Shown in pieces: positions 1 to 8,244 of a stretch of 31,073 bases of DNA. The notes below the pieces were generated by a model that did no database searches, had not been told where the DNA came from, and saw only the letters and a list, made by a program, of their open reading frames with translations. Made by a program: the position numbers and the translations under genes. Within the stretch, counting starts at the first letter, position 1. Each line of letters opens with the position of its first letter. Source of the DNA: a virus; IMG/VR virus record IMGVR_UViG_3300042465_006312, positions 1 through 31,073 of that record. The stretch is one strand, 5' to 3'.

Positions 1-1
1 C

Positions 2-1660
2 TCAGCAGCTGCATTAATTGTAGATGGTAAAGTTGTATCGGCTCAAGAAGAAGAACGATTTACAGGTATAAAGCACGACCAACGATTTCCTACAAATTCC
101 ATTAAGTGGATTCTAAAACAAAATAAATTAAAGATTAACCAAATAGATAAAATTGTTTGGTACGAAGACCCTAAGAAAAAATACGAAAGATTTAAAGAAC
201 AATATTTTACTTATTTTCCAAAAACAATTGGATTAACTAAAAAACTTTGGAATTGGAAAAAGAATAATAACATTGAAGATATTATTCGTACACAATTAGG
301 ATATAAAGGTTCAATAGAATATGTGGAACATCACATATCACATTTAGCATATTCATTTTATACATCACCATTTGAAAACGCACATTTATTTTCGGTAGAT
401 GGTGTTGGTGAAGATGAAACGGCAATATTAGGATTAGGATTAAAAGGAAAATACATCCAACCATTAGAGAGAAATTTCTTCCCACATTCATTAGGATTAT
501 TATACGCATCAGTTACGGCATTCTTAGGATTCAAACCTAATAGTGGTGAATACAAAGTAATGGGATTAGTAGCATACGGTAATCAAAAAGATTTATATAG
601 AGAACAATTTGAAAAGATTGCTAAACTCAATGGTAATACTTTAGAATTGGATTTAAAATACTTTTCATTTCATTATTCAGAGAAAGGGATGTTTACTTCT
701 AAAATGGCGGAGTTATTTAATATAGCACCAAGAACACCTGAAAGTGAGTTAGAGCCCATTTATATGGATATTGCATTTTCATTACAAGCACATTACGAAA
801 GATTATTTTTCCAAATGTTAAATAATTTCTACGAACATTACCCACAAGATAATTTATGTTTAAGTGGTGGGTGTGCATACAATGGATTGGCAAATGGTAA
901 GATAACAATAAATACAAAATATAAGAATGTATATGTACCACCTGCTCCATCGGATGCAGGTAGTGCTATTGGATGTGCATTATATGTTTACTATAAATCA
1001 CCAAACTATAAAAGAGTAGATAATTCAAATCCATTCTTAGGACCTTCATATGGTGCAGCTGATTTTATATCTGCAATTGCTAATTTAGTTCCCAATGGTA
1101 AAGTACAACGATTTGAAAATTATAATCCATTAATAGAAAAAGTAGCGGGATTAATTAACGATGGTGCAATTATAGGTTGGTTTCAAGATGGTAGTGAATT
1201 TGGACAAAGAGCATTAGGACATCGTTCTATATTAGCTAATCCAACAATTAAAGATATTAAACCAAAGGTAAATAGAGTAATTAAAAAGAGAGAAGGATTT
1301 AGACCTTTTGCACCAATGGTTACGGCAGATGATGCAAATAAATACTTTGAAATGTTAGGACAAGAAGTTCCTTATATGAATCAGGTATTTAAAGTTAAAG
1401 ATAGTTTTATTGCAGGTCTACCATCTATTACTCACATTGATGGTACTGCTAGAGTTCAGACAGTTCGTTCTACTTTCAATCCACATATTTTTACACTACT
1501 TAAGAAATTTGAAAAATTAAGTGGTTATCCTATCTTACTTAATACCTCATTCAATCTTAGAGGTCGAACAATGGTATTAGAACCAGAAACTGCAATTAAA
1601 ACATTTTACTCATGTGAAATGGATTACTTAGTATTGGGAAATTATTTAATATCAAAATAA
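2..1660 (+). CDS. Carbamoyltransferase, NodU/CmcH/TobZ family (5' partial)
   Basis: The family transfers a carbamoyl group from carbamoyl phosphate, via a carbamoyl-adenylate, to a hydroxyl of a sugar, antibiotic or modified base. The frame is open from base 2, so the start is off-window. The first codons read SAAALIVDGKVVSAQEEERF, the family's N-terminal signature, so only about 10-15 residues are missing. Further motifs are EHHISHLA (326-349, metal-binding His cluster), FSVDGVGEDE, LSGGCAYNGLANGKI, APSDAGSAIGCAL, then the C-terminal domain with GQRALGHRSILANP, GFRPFAPMV, DGTARVQTV and PILLNTSFNLRG. About 552 residues are visible, the normal two-domain length. The GTG at 323 is an internal Val codon, not the start. 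The gene lies directly upstream of a tail fibre, so a glycan on the virion or host is possible. Viral relatives acting on 5-hydroxymethylcytosine in DNA are also known. Family is confident; substrate is unknown. Confidence 0.93.
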   Translation, partial: SAAALIVDGKVVSAQEEERFTGIKHDQRFPTNSIKWILKQNKLKINQIDKIVWYEDPKKKYERFKEQYFTYFPKTIGLTKKLWNWKKNNNIEDIIRTQLGYKGSIEYVEHHISHLAYSFYTSPFENAHLFSVDGVGEDETAILGLGLKGKYIQPLERNFFPHSLGLLYASVTAFLGFKPNSGEYKVMGLVAYGNQKDLYREQFEKIAKLNGNTLELDLKYFSFHYSEKGMFTSKMAELFNIAPRTPESELEPIYMDIAFSLQAHYERLFFQMLNNFYEHYPQDNLCLSGGCAYNGLANGKITINTKYKNVYVPPAPSDAGSAIGCALYVYYKSPNYKRVDNSNPFLGPSYGAADFISAIANLVPNGKVQRFENYNPLIEKVAGLINDGAIIGWFQDGSEFGQRALGHRSILANPTIKDIKPKVNRVIKKREGFRPFAPMVTADDANKYFEMLGQEVPYMNQVFKVKDSFIAGLPSITHIDGTARVQTVRSTFNPHIFTLLKKFEKLSGYPILLNTSFNLRGRTMVLEPETAIKTFYSCEMDYLVLGNYLISK

Positions 1661-1683
1661 CAATTTTTAATTCGTTTTGTGTA

Positions 1684-1712
1684 TTCCTTAATATTTATTA
1701 TAAAATAAGGAA
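1684..1712 (+). promoter_or_regulatory. Inverted repeat enclosing a promoter-like motif and the fibre RBS
   Basis: TTCCTTA (1684-1690) is perfectly complementary to TAAGGAA (1706-1712), leaving a 15-nt AT-only loop. The 3' arm contains AAGGAA, the best Shine-Dalgarno sequence in the window, 9 nt before the fibre ATG at 1722. The loop holds TATTTATT (1692-1699), one of the recurrent upstream motifs. If transcription starts upstream, the hairpin could mask the RBS. If the loop motif is itself the promoter, the hairpin would not form in RNA. The arms are only 7 bp and AT-rich, so function is tentative. Confidence 0.35.
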
Positions 1713-1721
1713 ACAAAAACA

Positions 1722-4700
1722 ATGGCAGGATTAACAGTAGACCAATTATCAGCATCATTCGACGCAAGATTGGATAACAACGCACAAAATTTAATATTAT
1801 TTAGTGGTTCATTTGAACAAAAACTAATACCAATAAGTTCTAGTAATGTAAATTTAATACAAGATGTATCTGAATTAACTGCAGATTTATCTAATCTCAG
1901 TTCAAGTGTACGTATGCAATCAGCATCGTTTAATTCAAGAATAAATGTATTAAAAACTAATAGTGGTGGACTTGAAGCGGCTACATTTAATGCATACACT
2001 AGTTCAACTAATACTAAATTAAGTAATTTAGAATCATATACTAGTTCATATGCAACTACCGGTTCAAACACATTTAGTGGTGCACAAACTATAAATTCAG
2101 ATTTAACAGTTGCCGGTAAAATTACTGCTAGACTTTATCATACTGAATTAGTTTCTTCATCAATTGTATACGAAAGTGGTTCAACTAAATTTGGTAATAC
2201 ATCGGATGATGTGCATGCATTCACTGGGTCAGTTTCTATAACTGGTAGTTTAAACACTAATCATATACATATAAGTTCAGGTTCTAATACAGAACTATTA
2301 ATTAGTAATACAGGTGTGGGCTCTCAATATCGTATTCAAGCCGGCGTATCTGGTCATCTTGCTATCCGAGATATTAACACCAATTCTACGATTTTGAGAA
2401 TTGGTACGGGTTCAGTTGATTTCTTAGATTCAATCGAAGTAAGTCATAATATAACTGCAAGTTTTGGGAAGTTTATAGATGTAACCCTACTTGGTGATTT
2501 AACGGCGAGTAACTTTACTGGTACAGCTGCATCAATTGCAGTTTGGGGAGCATCAAACTCATTAACTAGTAGCAACTATATTAATTTAACAAATGGCAAT
2601 CAAACATTAGCAGTTGGTACATTAGGCTACACAGAGGGTGCACCGGAAGCATTGTTGATAACACAGATAGCAGATTCAATAAACATCGCCACATTTAAAG
2701 GAAACGTATATGATTATGCACAATTAAATGTTACAAATGAAAATAGTAGTACGGCTTCTTCTACTGATATTGTAGCTACTGCAGATAATGGTACTGAAAC
2801 CAATATGTATGTAAATTTGGGTATCAATTCATCTACATATACAAAAGGTGAAGTGGGATTTGAAAATGATGGTTATTTAATTAATGCAGGTGAAGATTTA
2901 TACATTGGATCATTAAGTACTGGTTCACATGGACATGTGCATTTATTTGGTGGTGGACATTGGCAATCATCATCTATTTCAATCTACCAAGATGGTAAGA
3001 TTGGTATTAATACTGACAAATTAAATCCACTAGCAGATACTATTCCAACGGCAGGATATGCAGTTGAAATTAGTGGTAGTGTTAAATTTAATAATAGTTT
3101 AAATGTAACTGGTTCGGTATATGTTTCGGAGTTAGTGCAGGCAACAACTATACAAGGAACTGGTTCAATGTATTTGCAACCTGATGTTAATGATACAAGA
3201 AAAATTCAAATCTACAATACCGGTGCTAGTGATACACATATTAAAGCAAGTGGTGGATTAACTTTCTTAGGTGATGATACTAACTATGTAAAAATAGATG
3301 ATAGTTTACAAACCATAACTATCGATTCAACTAATGGTGTAAATATTGATACATCCGTAAACATAACCGGTTCATTAATTGTAAGTAGTAGTTCCGATGC
3401 ATTATTTTTAAGTGGTGGACAAATTGTTAGACTTGGTAGAGCTTCATTATATACTGGAACCGGTGCATATGATGGTAATGTATTTTTACAAGGATTACAA
3501 ACTAAATTATATGCAGATAAAGTTGTTTTAGAAGGTACGTATGGTACAGAAATAATCGGTGATACAACTATAACTGGTTCTTTATTGGTTAGTTCATCTA
3601 ACGCAGTTGATGTAAATGTAATTGGTAAGATGAATGTTACCGGTTCATTAGAAGTATCTTCATCTAATAGTTTAACTTTTTATACTCCATCATTTAATTT
3701 ATACAATCCAGACCCAAGTGGAGCTTCTTCATTCCAATTAAATAAATATAGTACCTCATTAGGTGGTTATTATAACTTTACTATTAGAAATAATGGTGAT
3801 TCAGCTAATGGTGTTTGGCTTAGTAATGGTGACCAACCTCTTAAAATAATGACATATGATGTTATTACATTGGGTGGACCTAATGGTGATAATTGTAATA
3901 GAATACAATTAAACGGACCTCTTAGTGTATCTGGTTCTACTACTTTAGGTAATGATGTAAAGGTAATAGGTAATACAACTATATCCGGTTCATTAATAGT
4001 TAGTTCATCAGCAGCAGTTGATGTAAATGTAATTGGTGCAGTAAATATAACCGGTTCACTAAAAGTATCTGATTCAATTTTAGCAACAGGTACTGATTAT
4101 CCACTTTCCATTTGGCATGGTACCGGTACTACAAAAGAATACAATGTAGCAATAGGACATAGTACATTAGCATCTAATACAACTGGAAATGGAAATGTTG
4201 CATTGGGATGGACTGCATTGGTTCGTAATACAACCGGACAGGGTGTGACTGCTATGGGGTCTACGGCTGGATATTATAATACTACCGGAGATAGAGCTAC
4301 TTATATTGGTAATGCAGCCGGATTTAATAATATTACGGGTGATGATAACACATTTTTAGGTTATCAAGCGGGATATGGTATATCAACTGGTGCGTATAAT
4401 ACTAGTGTTGGTTTGAATTCATTATTTAACAACAATGGTTCTAATAATGCAGCGTTAGGAATGAATGCAGGAGCATATGCTAGTGGCTCATCTAACTCAA
4501 ACGTTTATATAGGAAATGCAGCTGGACCTTCGGTTGATACAACTGAAAGTAATAAATTGTATATAAACAATAATAATGGTAGTCCATTAATTGGAGGTGA
4601 TTTTGCAGAAAAAACTGTAACTATTAGTGGCTCACTTACATTAGTACCACAAGGAGCACCATCTTCACCGGCAAGTGGTTCACTTTACTTTAGTAGTGGT

Positions 4701-4754
4701 GATTCTCATTTCTACGGATGGAATGGTGTACAATGGAAACAATTGGATAACTAA
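1722..4754 (+). CDS. Modular tail fibre protein with YadA-head-like repeats
   Basis: This 1010-residue, Ser/Thr/Gly/Asn-rich, Cys-free protein is most likely a trimeric tail fibre. The N-terminal ~130 residues look helical (QLSASFDARLDN, DLSNLSSSVRMQSASF), suggesting attachment or coiled coil. A long stretch of short beta modules follows, repeatedly using variants of ITGSLxVSSS. Residues ~808-935 hold about eight units of 16-17 residues of the type NxTxIGNAAGxNxTTG, like YadA-type head repeats. The tail ends in SGSLYFSSGDSHFYGWNG, an end-cap form I associate with phage fibres. No S74 chaperone domain is visible. The start is supported by AAGGAA 9 nt upstream, and a rho-independent terminator follows. 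Its receptor is unknown. The fibre role is inferred from repeats, composition and context. Confidence 0.85.
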   Translation: MAGLTVDQLSASFDARLDNNAQNLILFSGSFEQKLIPISSSNVNLIQDVSELTADLSNLSSSVRMQSASFNSRINVLKTNSGGLEAATFNAYTSSTNTKLSNLESYTSSYATTGSNTFSGAQTINSDLTVAGKITARLYHTELVSSSIVYESGSTKFGNTSDDVHAFTGSVSITGSLNTNHIHISSGSNTELLISNTGVGSQYRIQAGVSGHLAIRDINTNSTILRIGTGSVDFLDSIEVSHNITASFGKFIDVTLLGDLTASNFTGTAASIAVWGASNSLTSSNYINLTNGNQTLAVGTLGYTEGAPEALLITQIADSINIATFKGNVYDYAQLNVTNENSSTASSTDIVATADNGTETNMYVNLGINSSTYTKGEVGFENDGYLINAGEDLYIGSLSTGSHGHVHLFGGGHWQSSSISIYQDGKIGINTDKLNPLADTIPTAGYAVEISGSVKFNNSLNVTGSVYVSELVQATTIQGTGSMYLQPDVNDTRKIQIYNTGASDTHIKASGGLTFLGDDTNYVKIDDSLQTITIDSTNGVNIDTSVNITGSLIVSSSSDALFLSGGQIVRLGRASLYTGTGAYDGNVFLQGLQTKLYADKVVLEGTYGTEIIGDTTITGSLLVSSSNAVDVNVIGKMNVTGSLEVSSSNSLTFYTPSFNLYNPDPSGASSFQLNKYSTSLGGYYNFTIRNNGDSANGVWLSNGDQPLKIMTYDVITLGGPNGDNCNRIQLNGPLSVSGSTTLGNDVKVIGNTTISGSLIVSSSAAVDVNVIGAVNITGSLKVSDSILATGTDYPLSIWHGTGTTKEYNVAIGHSTLASNTTGNGNVALGWTALVRNTTGQGVTAMGSTAGYYNTTGDRATYIGNAAGFNNITGDDNTFLGYQAGYGISTGAYNTSVGLNSLFNNNGSNNAALGMNAGAYASGSSNSNVYIGNAAGPSVDTTESNKLYINNNNGSPLIGGDFAEKTVTISGSLTLVPQGAPSSPASGSLYFSSGDSHFYGWNGVQWKQLDN
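3564..3659 (+). repeat. 96-bp intragenic direct repeat, copy 1
   Basis: This segment of the fibre gene is about four-fifths identical to 3975-4070. It encodes two consecutive SGSLxVSSS-type beta modules separated by AVDVNVIG, with an 18-base block (gatgtaaatgtaattggt) identical in both copies. Confidence 0.85.
3975..4070 (+). repeat. 96-bp intragenic direct repeat, copy 2
   Basis: Second copy of the 3564-3659 repeat, 411 bp downstream and in the same reading frame. Recombination between the copies would delete or duplicate a whole number of codons (137), so fibre length could change without a frameshift. Confidence 0.85.
4143..4526 (+). repeat. Eight tandem YadA-head-like protein repeats
   Basis: Units of 16-17 residues follow one another: NVAIGHSTLASNTTG, NVALGWTALVRNTTG, VTAMGSTAGYYNTTG, ATYIGNAAGFNNITG, NTFLGYQAGYGISTG, NTSVGLNSLFNNNG, NAALGMNAGAYASG and a final NVYIGNAAG. 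The IG/LG-xx-AG core and the TTG linker fit a left-handed beta-roll, as in trimeric adhesin heads. At DNA level the units have diverged, so this is an old expansion. Confidence 0.8.
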
Positions 4755-4774
4755 TAAAACTTAAATAGAAAACT

Positions 4775-4804
4775 AAAGGTGGTAAGAAATTATCACCTTT
4801 TTTT
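4775..4804 (+). terminator. Rho-independent terminator after the fibre gene
   Basis: An 11-bp stem (4775-4785 with 4790-4800, one G-U pair) closes a GAAA tetraloop and runs into a T tract of seven bases, 20 nt after the fibre stop. It separates the fibre from the baseplate operon, which has its own upstream motif at 4813. Confidence 0.85.
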
Positions 4805-4812
4805 ATTGTATA

Positions 4813-4820
4813 TATTTATT
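4813..4820 (+). promoter_or_regulatory. ATATTTATW motif upstream of the baseplate operon
   Basis: TATTTATT lies 11 nt before the ATG at 4832 and directly after a terminator, where a new promoter is expected. It matches motifs at 1692, 13695, 18844, 20793, 21909 and 28401. The promoter role is inferred from position only. Confidence 0.4.
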
Positions 4821-4831
4821 AAAAAGTATTT

Positions 4832-5254
4832 ATGGCAAATGTAGACATGAATTTCCCATTGTTTAAGGGGAAAACATTTAGTGATATCTTAAGTGATATT
4901 TACGATAACCAACAAAGCAAAAAGAAAAACATTTCATCTTTAATTGAAGAAATGCGAAAGTTAGTTACAAAACCCACCGATGTAATTACAATCGGCCCTA
5001 TCATTACACAATTAATTGAAGCGAGCATATCTAACGATGATCATTTAATTAAAATAGCAACGATTGCACAAAGATTAGTATTAGCAAACACTAAGAAAGC
5101 GGGTGATGAAGGTTGGTTAAGTGAAGATGATAAAAAGCAATTACTAAATGAAATAGAAATAACTGCACGTAGTATTGAGAATAAAACAGATGATAAGATT
5201 GAAGATTTAGAATTTGAAATTGAATCATTAAAAGAAACATTGGGAAATAAATAA
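4832..5254 (+). CDS. Hypothetical small baseplate-operon protein (140 aa)
   Basis: I do not recognise the family. The protein is soluble, acidic at its C-terminus, Cys-free and appears mostly helical. The last ~45 residues (KKQLLNEIEITARSIENK, then KIEDLEFEIESLKETLG) look like a coiled coil. The start MANVDMNF is the ATG after the terminator and fits the Met-Ala start habit of the structural genes. Its stop overlaps the next ATG by one base (TAATG), implying translational coupling with the gp5-like gene. A structural or assembly partner of the spike is plausible from context only. There is no signal peptide or membrane segment. Confidence 0.75.
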   Translation: MANVDMNFPLFKGKTFSDILSDIYDNQQSKKKNISSLIEEMRKLVTKPTDVITIGPIITQLIEASISNDDHLIKIATIAQRLVLANTKKAGDEGWLSEDDKKQLLNEIEITARSIENKTDDKIEDLEFEIESLKETLGNK

Positions 5255-6561
5255 TGGCATCACAATTTGGACAAAGTTCAACAGGCGCGGGTAGATCATC
5301 GGTCGGACAATCTACAAAAGCAGAGGCTGCACAACTTGGTATTGTTAATTTTGTATTTACCGAAATGGATGAGTTGGTTGAAAAAACACCAGATGCAGAT
5401 AAAGGCTTTGAAGAAATAAAAAACGATTCAGATTACGAAGAAAAGGATGGTACATATTATGGTGCTATAAAATATAGATTACCGGAAAGCAAAGAAACAA
5501 AAGAGGAGAACTTACCAATTGCATTTCCATTGAATAGATATAACTTCACATTGCCTGTTAAAAATGAAACGGTTTATGTTCAGAATATAAATGGTAAAAA
5601 TTTCTATACACCAATTGCATTTCAAAATACCACCGGTTTCAACACTAACATTAATATATTAGGTTCAAGTATAAAGGTAACCGATGAATCAACTACTGGT
5701 GGTGGAAATGAAAATTATAAAGAAGTATCGCAAACGGGGATTGCAAATAGTAATACACCTTCCAACACTAAATCAAAAACAAACAAAGGATTTCAAGGAA
5801 AATATTATAAAAGAAATGTTAAATTACACCAATTAAAACCGAATGAAGGTGATACTATCATACAAGGTAAATTTGGTAATAGTATTAGATTAAGTGGTTA
5901 TATACACACCGATAAAACAGATGGTAAACAACATCCTGCAATATTAATTCGTAATGGAGAAAACGCAGATTCACAACAAAATAATAAAGTATTTGCAACA
6001 ACGATTGAAGATATAAATAAAGATGGAACTTCAATACAAATTACTTCGGGTGAATATATTACATTATACGATTCTACTACCATAAAGGTTAACAAAGAAG
6101 CAATTGCCAAATATCCATCTTCTGATGATTTAAAGGGTGAGCAATTAGTCGTTAATAGTGGTAGAATAATTCTTTCATCAAAAACTGCTGAAACTTTTTT
6201 GTTTAGTAAGAAAACATTTAGTATCTTTACGGATGATGTTGTTACAATAGATACTGAAAAAGGATTGAATATTGTATCTCAAAATGGTAACATTGAAATA
6301 AATTCTAAAGCAAATAAAAATATTATATTAGCAGTTAATAGTGGTGGTAAAGTATTTCATGGTAAAGATGAGGCAGACCAACAAGCTATCTTAGGTAACA
6401 AATTAGTAACATTATTGGGACAATTAATTGATGCTATAAATATAATGCAATTTCAAACATATATCGGACCTACAATGCCTGGTCCAATAGATAAAGTAAG
6501 TTTCAACAAAATTAAAAATGAATTGAAAACTACATTATCTAAAAACAATTATTTAATATAA
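5254..6561 (+). CDS. Baseplate hub/tail spike, gp5-like (OB-fold plus beta-helix, no lysozyme)
   Basis: This is a 435-residue puncturing-device protein. Residues ~183-235 carry the hub OB-fold region (YYKRNVKLHQL, EGDTIIQGKFGNSIRLSG), a form typical of gp5/VgrG-like phage spikes. Residues ~296-365 (VVNSGRIILSSKTAETFLFS, VTIDTEKGLNIVSQNGNIEI) show the alternating pattern of the trimeric gp5 beta-helix. The N-terminal ~180 residues are polar and include a low-complexity stretch, ~140-180. Unlike T4 gp5 I see no lysozyme domain between OB-fold and helix, so peptidoglycan cleavage must come from elsewhere or be absent. The gene overlaps both neighbours through TAATG. Spike identity is good; an exact gp5 orthologue is inferred. 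Confidence 0.82.
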   Translation: MASQFGQSSTGAGRSSVGQSTKAEAAQLGIVNFVFTEMDELVEKTPDADKGFEEIKNDSDYEEKDGTYYGAIKYRLPESKETKEENLPIAFPLNRYNFTLPVKNETVYVQNINGKNFYTPIAFQNTTGFNTNINILGSSIKVTDESTTGGGNENYKEVSQTGIANSNTPSNTKSKTNKGFQGKYYKRNVKLHQLKPNEGDTIIQGKFGNSIRLSGYIHTDKTDGKQHPAILIRNGENADSQQNNKVFATTIEDINKDGTSIQITSGEYITLYDSTTIKVNKEAIAKYPSSDDLKGEQLVVNSGRIILSSKTAETFLFSKKTFSIFTDDVVTIDTEKGLNIVSQNGNIEINSKANKNIILAVNSGGKVFHGKDEADQQAILGNKLVTLLGQLIDAINIMQFQTYIGPTMPGPIDKVSFNKIKNELKTTLSKNNYLI

Positions 6562-7313
6562 TGTCTTGGAAACAATTTGAAAAAGAAGTAGTAGAAAAAT
6601 TAGAAACAGAAGGATTTAAAAATCCAGATGATTTTGCAAAATTTTTTACAAATAAATATGATGAATGTGTTAAGCGAGGGGTAGATTTAGTTACGTTTAA
6701 TACGGTATTAAAGGGTAATAAAGATTTTATGTACGCAATGCTACAAATAGCAAATCTTACATCAATAGCGGCCACTACACCTGCGTTATACGATTTATAT
6801 TTTAATATGTTAGGAGATGCGGTAGTAGGTTATTGGGGTGGTGCTAAATTAACAACCTTCTTTACTCCTATTATTCCTGCACCTGGAACTATTATGAATA
6901 TAGGTGTAACTGATAATAGTGTTATTAATCCTGGAATTTGGGTTAAAACAAAAGTTCCACCAATGAAAACGGTTAGAGTATTTGTTAAAACATTTGTATC
7001 GTTTGCAAAAATACATTTAGCGACAGTACAAGGATTATGTAGTACAATATCATTATATCCCCCACTTTCTACACCTGGTTCCGCAATGTTACAATGGCAA
7101 GGGTTTAAAGTAGTTGAACCAAAAACAAAATATACAAATGATTTTGCCGATAGTTATGAAGCACCAATTGATGGAGCTAAAGTAAATTTCACATTTGATA
7201 AAGGAATAGAAATATCCGTTACAAAAGTAAATGATAATTGGTCTTTCGCAAAAGATACAAATAGTAAAAGTGGTTTTATCAAAAAAGAATTTATAACAGA
7301 TAAGAAACCGTAA
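6561..7313 (+). CDS. Hypothetical baseplate-operon protein with possible C-terminal SH3-like domain
   Basis: The family is not recognised. The 250-residue protein has a helical N-terminus (~1-85), then a Pro/Gly-rich, hydrophobic central part (TTFFTPIIPAPGTIMNIGVT, STISLYPPLSTPGSAMLQW) containing small apolar residues. The last ~50 residues (AKVNFTFDKGIEISV, NDNWSFAKDTNSKSGFIKK) resemble a bacterial SH3-like beta-barrel, a fold often used to bind cell-wall or protein ligands. It sits directly after the gp5-like spike (TAATG overlap) and ahead of gp25, so a role in hub or tail-tube end assembly, or in wall contact, is plausible. The SH3-like reading rests on pattern only. Confidence 0.72.
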   Translation: MSWKQFEKEVVEKLETEGFKNPDDFAKFFTNKYDECVKRGVDLVTFNTVLKGNKDFMYAMLQIANLTSIAATTPALYDLYFNMLGDAVVGYWGGAKLTTFFTPIIPAPGTIMNIGVTDNSVINPGIWVKTKVPPMKTVRVFVKTFVSFAKIHLATVQGLCSTISLYPPLSTPGSAMLQWQGFKVVEPKTKYTNDFADSYEAPIDGAKVNFTFDKGIEISVTKVNDNWSFAKDTNSKSGFIKKEFITDKKP

Positions 7314-7353
7314 TTAGAAAAAAACAATAATTATATATAGAAAAAACAATTTT

Positions 7354-7815
7354 ATGGATCAAACACAATTAATCAAAGCTTTAGTAAAAGTTCTTAGAGA
7401 GGATATCAAAAAAACTCTTAAGGAAGAAATACGAAAAGCTGTTCACGAAGTGTTAAACGAAACGGTTGAAACACCGAAGAAACAAGTGAACGAAGGTTAC
7501 GAATTTAAATCAAAAGATGATGGTAGTTATGGTACAATCCAATACGGACAAAGACCACAGACTGCAAGACCTATGATTTCACCTGCTGATTTAGGATATG
7601 GTGATAACTTTAGAGAATACTCACAACCAGATGCAAGTGTGGGTGGTATTCAATCTGAGTATGGTTCTTATATGCAAGGACAAGAGGAAGGTGGTATTCC
7701 ATTAGAACATAAGATGGCAATGGCAGCTAGGAAAAATCCAGAAGCAGCACAATCTGTTATGAACGCAATGACAAGGGATTATTCACAACTGGTTAAAAAA
7801 TTCAATAAGGGGTAA
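7354..7815 (+). CDS. Hypothetical small structural-region protein (153 aa)
   Basis: Family not recognised. The first ~38 residues form a strongly amphipathic, charged helix (LREDIKKTLKEEIRKAVHEV), likely a coiled coil or assembly segment. The middle is Gly/Tyr/Gln-rich and probably flexible (DDGSYGTIQYGQRPQTARPM), and a short helical C-terminus ends in DYSQLVKKFNKG. A 40-nt AT-rich gap with TATATATAG (7332-7340) precedes the ATG. The stop is 5 nt before the GTG of gp25, so it is probably co-transcribed. Shape and context suggest a baseplate accessory or chaperone-like protein, but no function can be assigned. Confidence 0.75.
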   Translation: MDQTQLIKALVKVLREDIKKTLKEEIRKAVHEVLNETVETPKKQVNEGYEFKSKDDGSYGTIQYGQRPQTARPMISPADLGYGDNFREYSQPDASVGGIQSEYGSYMQGQEEGGIPLEHKMAMAARKNPEAAQSVMNAMTRDYSQLVKKFNKG

Positions 7816-7820
7816 CCTAA

Positions 7821-8243
7821 GTGGCAATAGTATTAGAAAAGAAATTTGTAATTGATGAGCAAGACAAAAGTGTCGGTATTACATTACCTATTAGAAAAGG
7901 GAATAATGGATATTTTGAGGTATCATATACAACCAAAGAACAAATTAAAACTAATATTAAATCATTAATACTAACCAACAAAGGTGAACGATTAATGGAA
8001 CCAGAGTTTGGTGCCGATTTAAGAAAAGTTTTATTTGAACCAATTACATCAGACTTAGATACTATATTAGAAACAAGAATTACAGAAGCAATTGATAGAT
8101 GGATGCCATATGTTAATGTTGAAAGTATTGTGTATGATGTATCTAACACATTAAAGGATATGAATAGAATAGATTTAGAATTAAAATATAGTTTGAAATA
8201 TTCAAATTCAACAACATTAGAACAATTAAACATAGTAATATAA
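7821..8243 (+). CDS. gp25: Baseplate wedge protein, gp25 (GPW/gp25 family)
   Basis: This 140-residue protein has the family hallmark at residues ~51-73: LTNKGERLMEPEFGADLRKV, then LFEP. T4 gp25 and P2 gpW carry the same block and about the same length. In contractile tails gp25 bridges the wedge to the first sheath ring and is needed for baseplate-dependent sheath assembly. The start is GTG at 7821, giving MAIVLEKKF. It is supported by AAGGGG in the preceding gene's last codons and is the only non-ATG start I assign. Gp6 follows after one base (TAATATG), matching the conserved gp25-gp6 partnership. Confidence 0.95.
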   Translation: MAIVLEKKFVIDEQDKSVGITLPIRKGNNGYFEVSYTTKEQIKTNIKSLILTNKGERLMEPEFGADLRKVLFEPITSDLDTILETRITEAIDRWMPYVNVESIVYDVSNTLKDMNRIDLELKYSLKYSNSTTLEQLNIVI

Positions 8244-8244
8244 T

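Noticed and set aside
323-1660. GTG at 323 as the start of the carbamoyltransferase
   Set aside because: The same frame is open back to base 2 and encodes the conserved N-terminal family signature, so 323 is an internal Val codon.
1722-4754. C-terminal S74 intramolecular chaperone domain in the fibre
   Set aside because: The C-terminus ends in a short DSHFYGWNG-type cap, without the chaperone's helical signature or a cleavage motif that I can identify.
6013-6020. TATAAATA, a T4 late promoter match
   Set aside because: It is inside the gp5-like coding region with no gene start nearby; another at about 6435 is equally internal.
7817-8233. 138-codon antisense frame across gp25
   Set aside because: It mirrors the gp25 gene almost exactly; the + strand carries the gp25 family motif, while the antisense product resembles nothing known to me.
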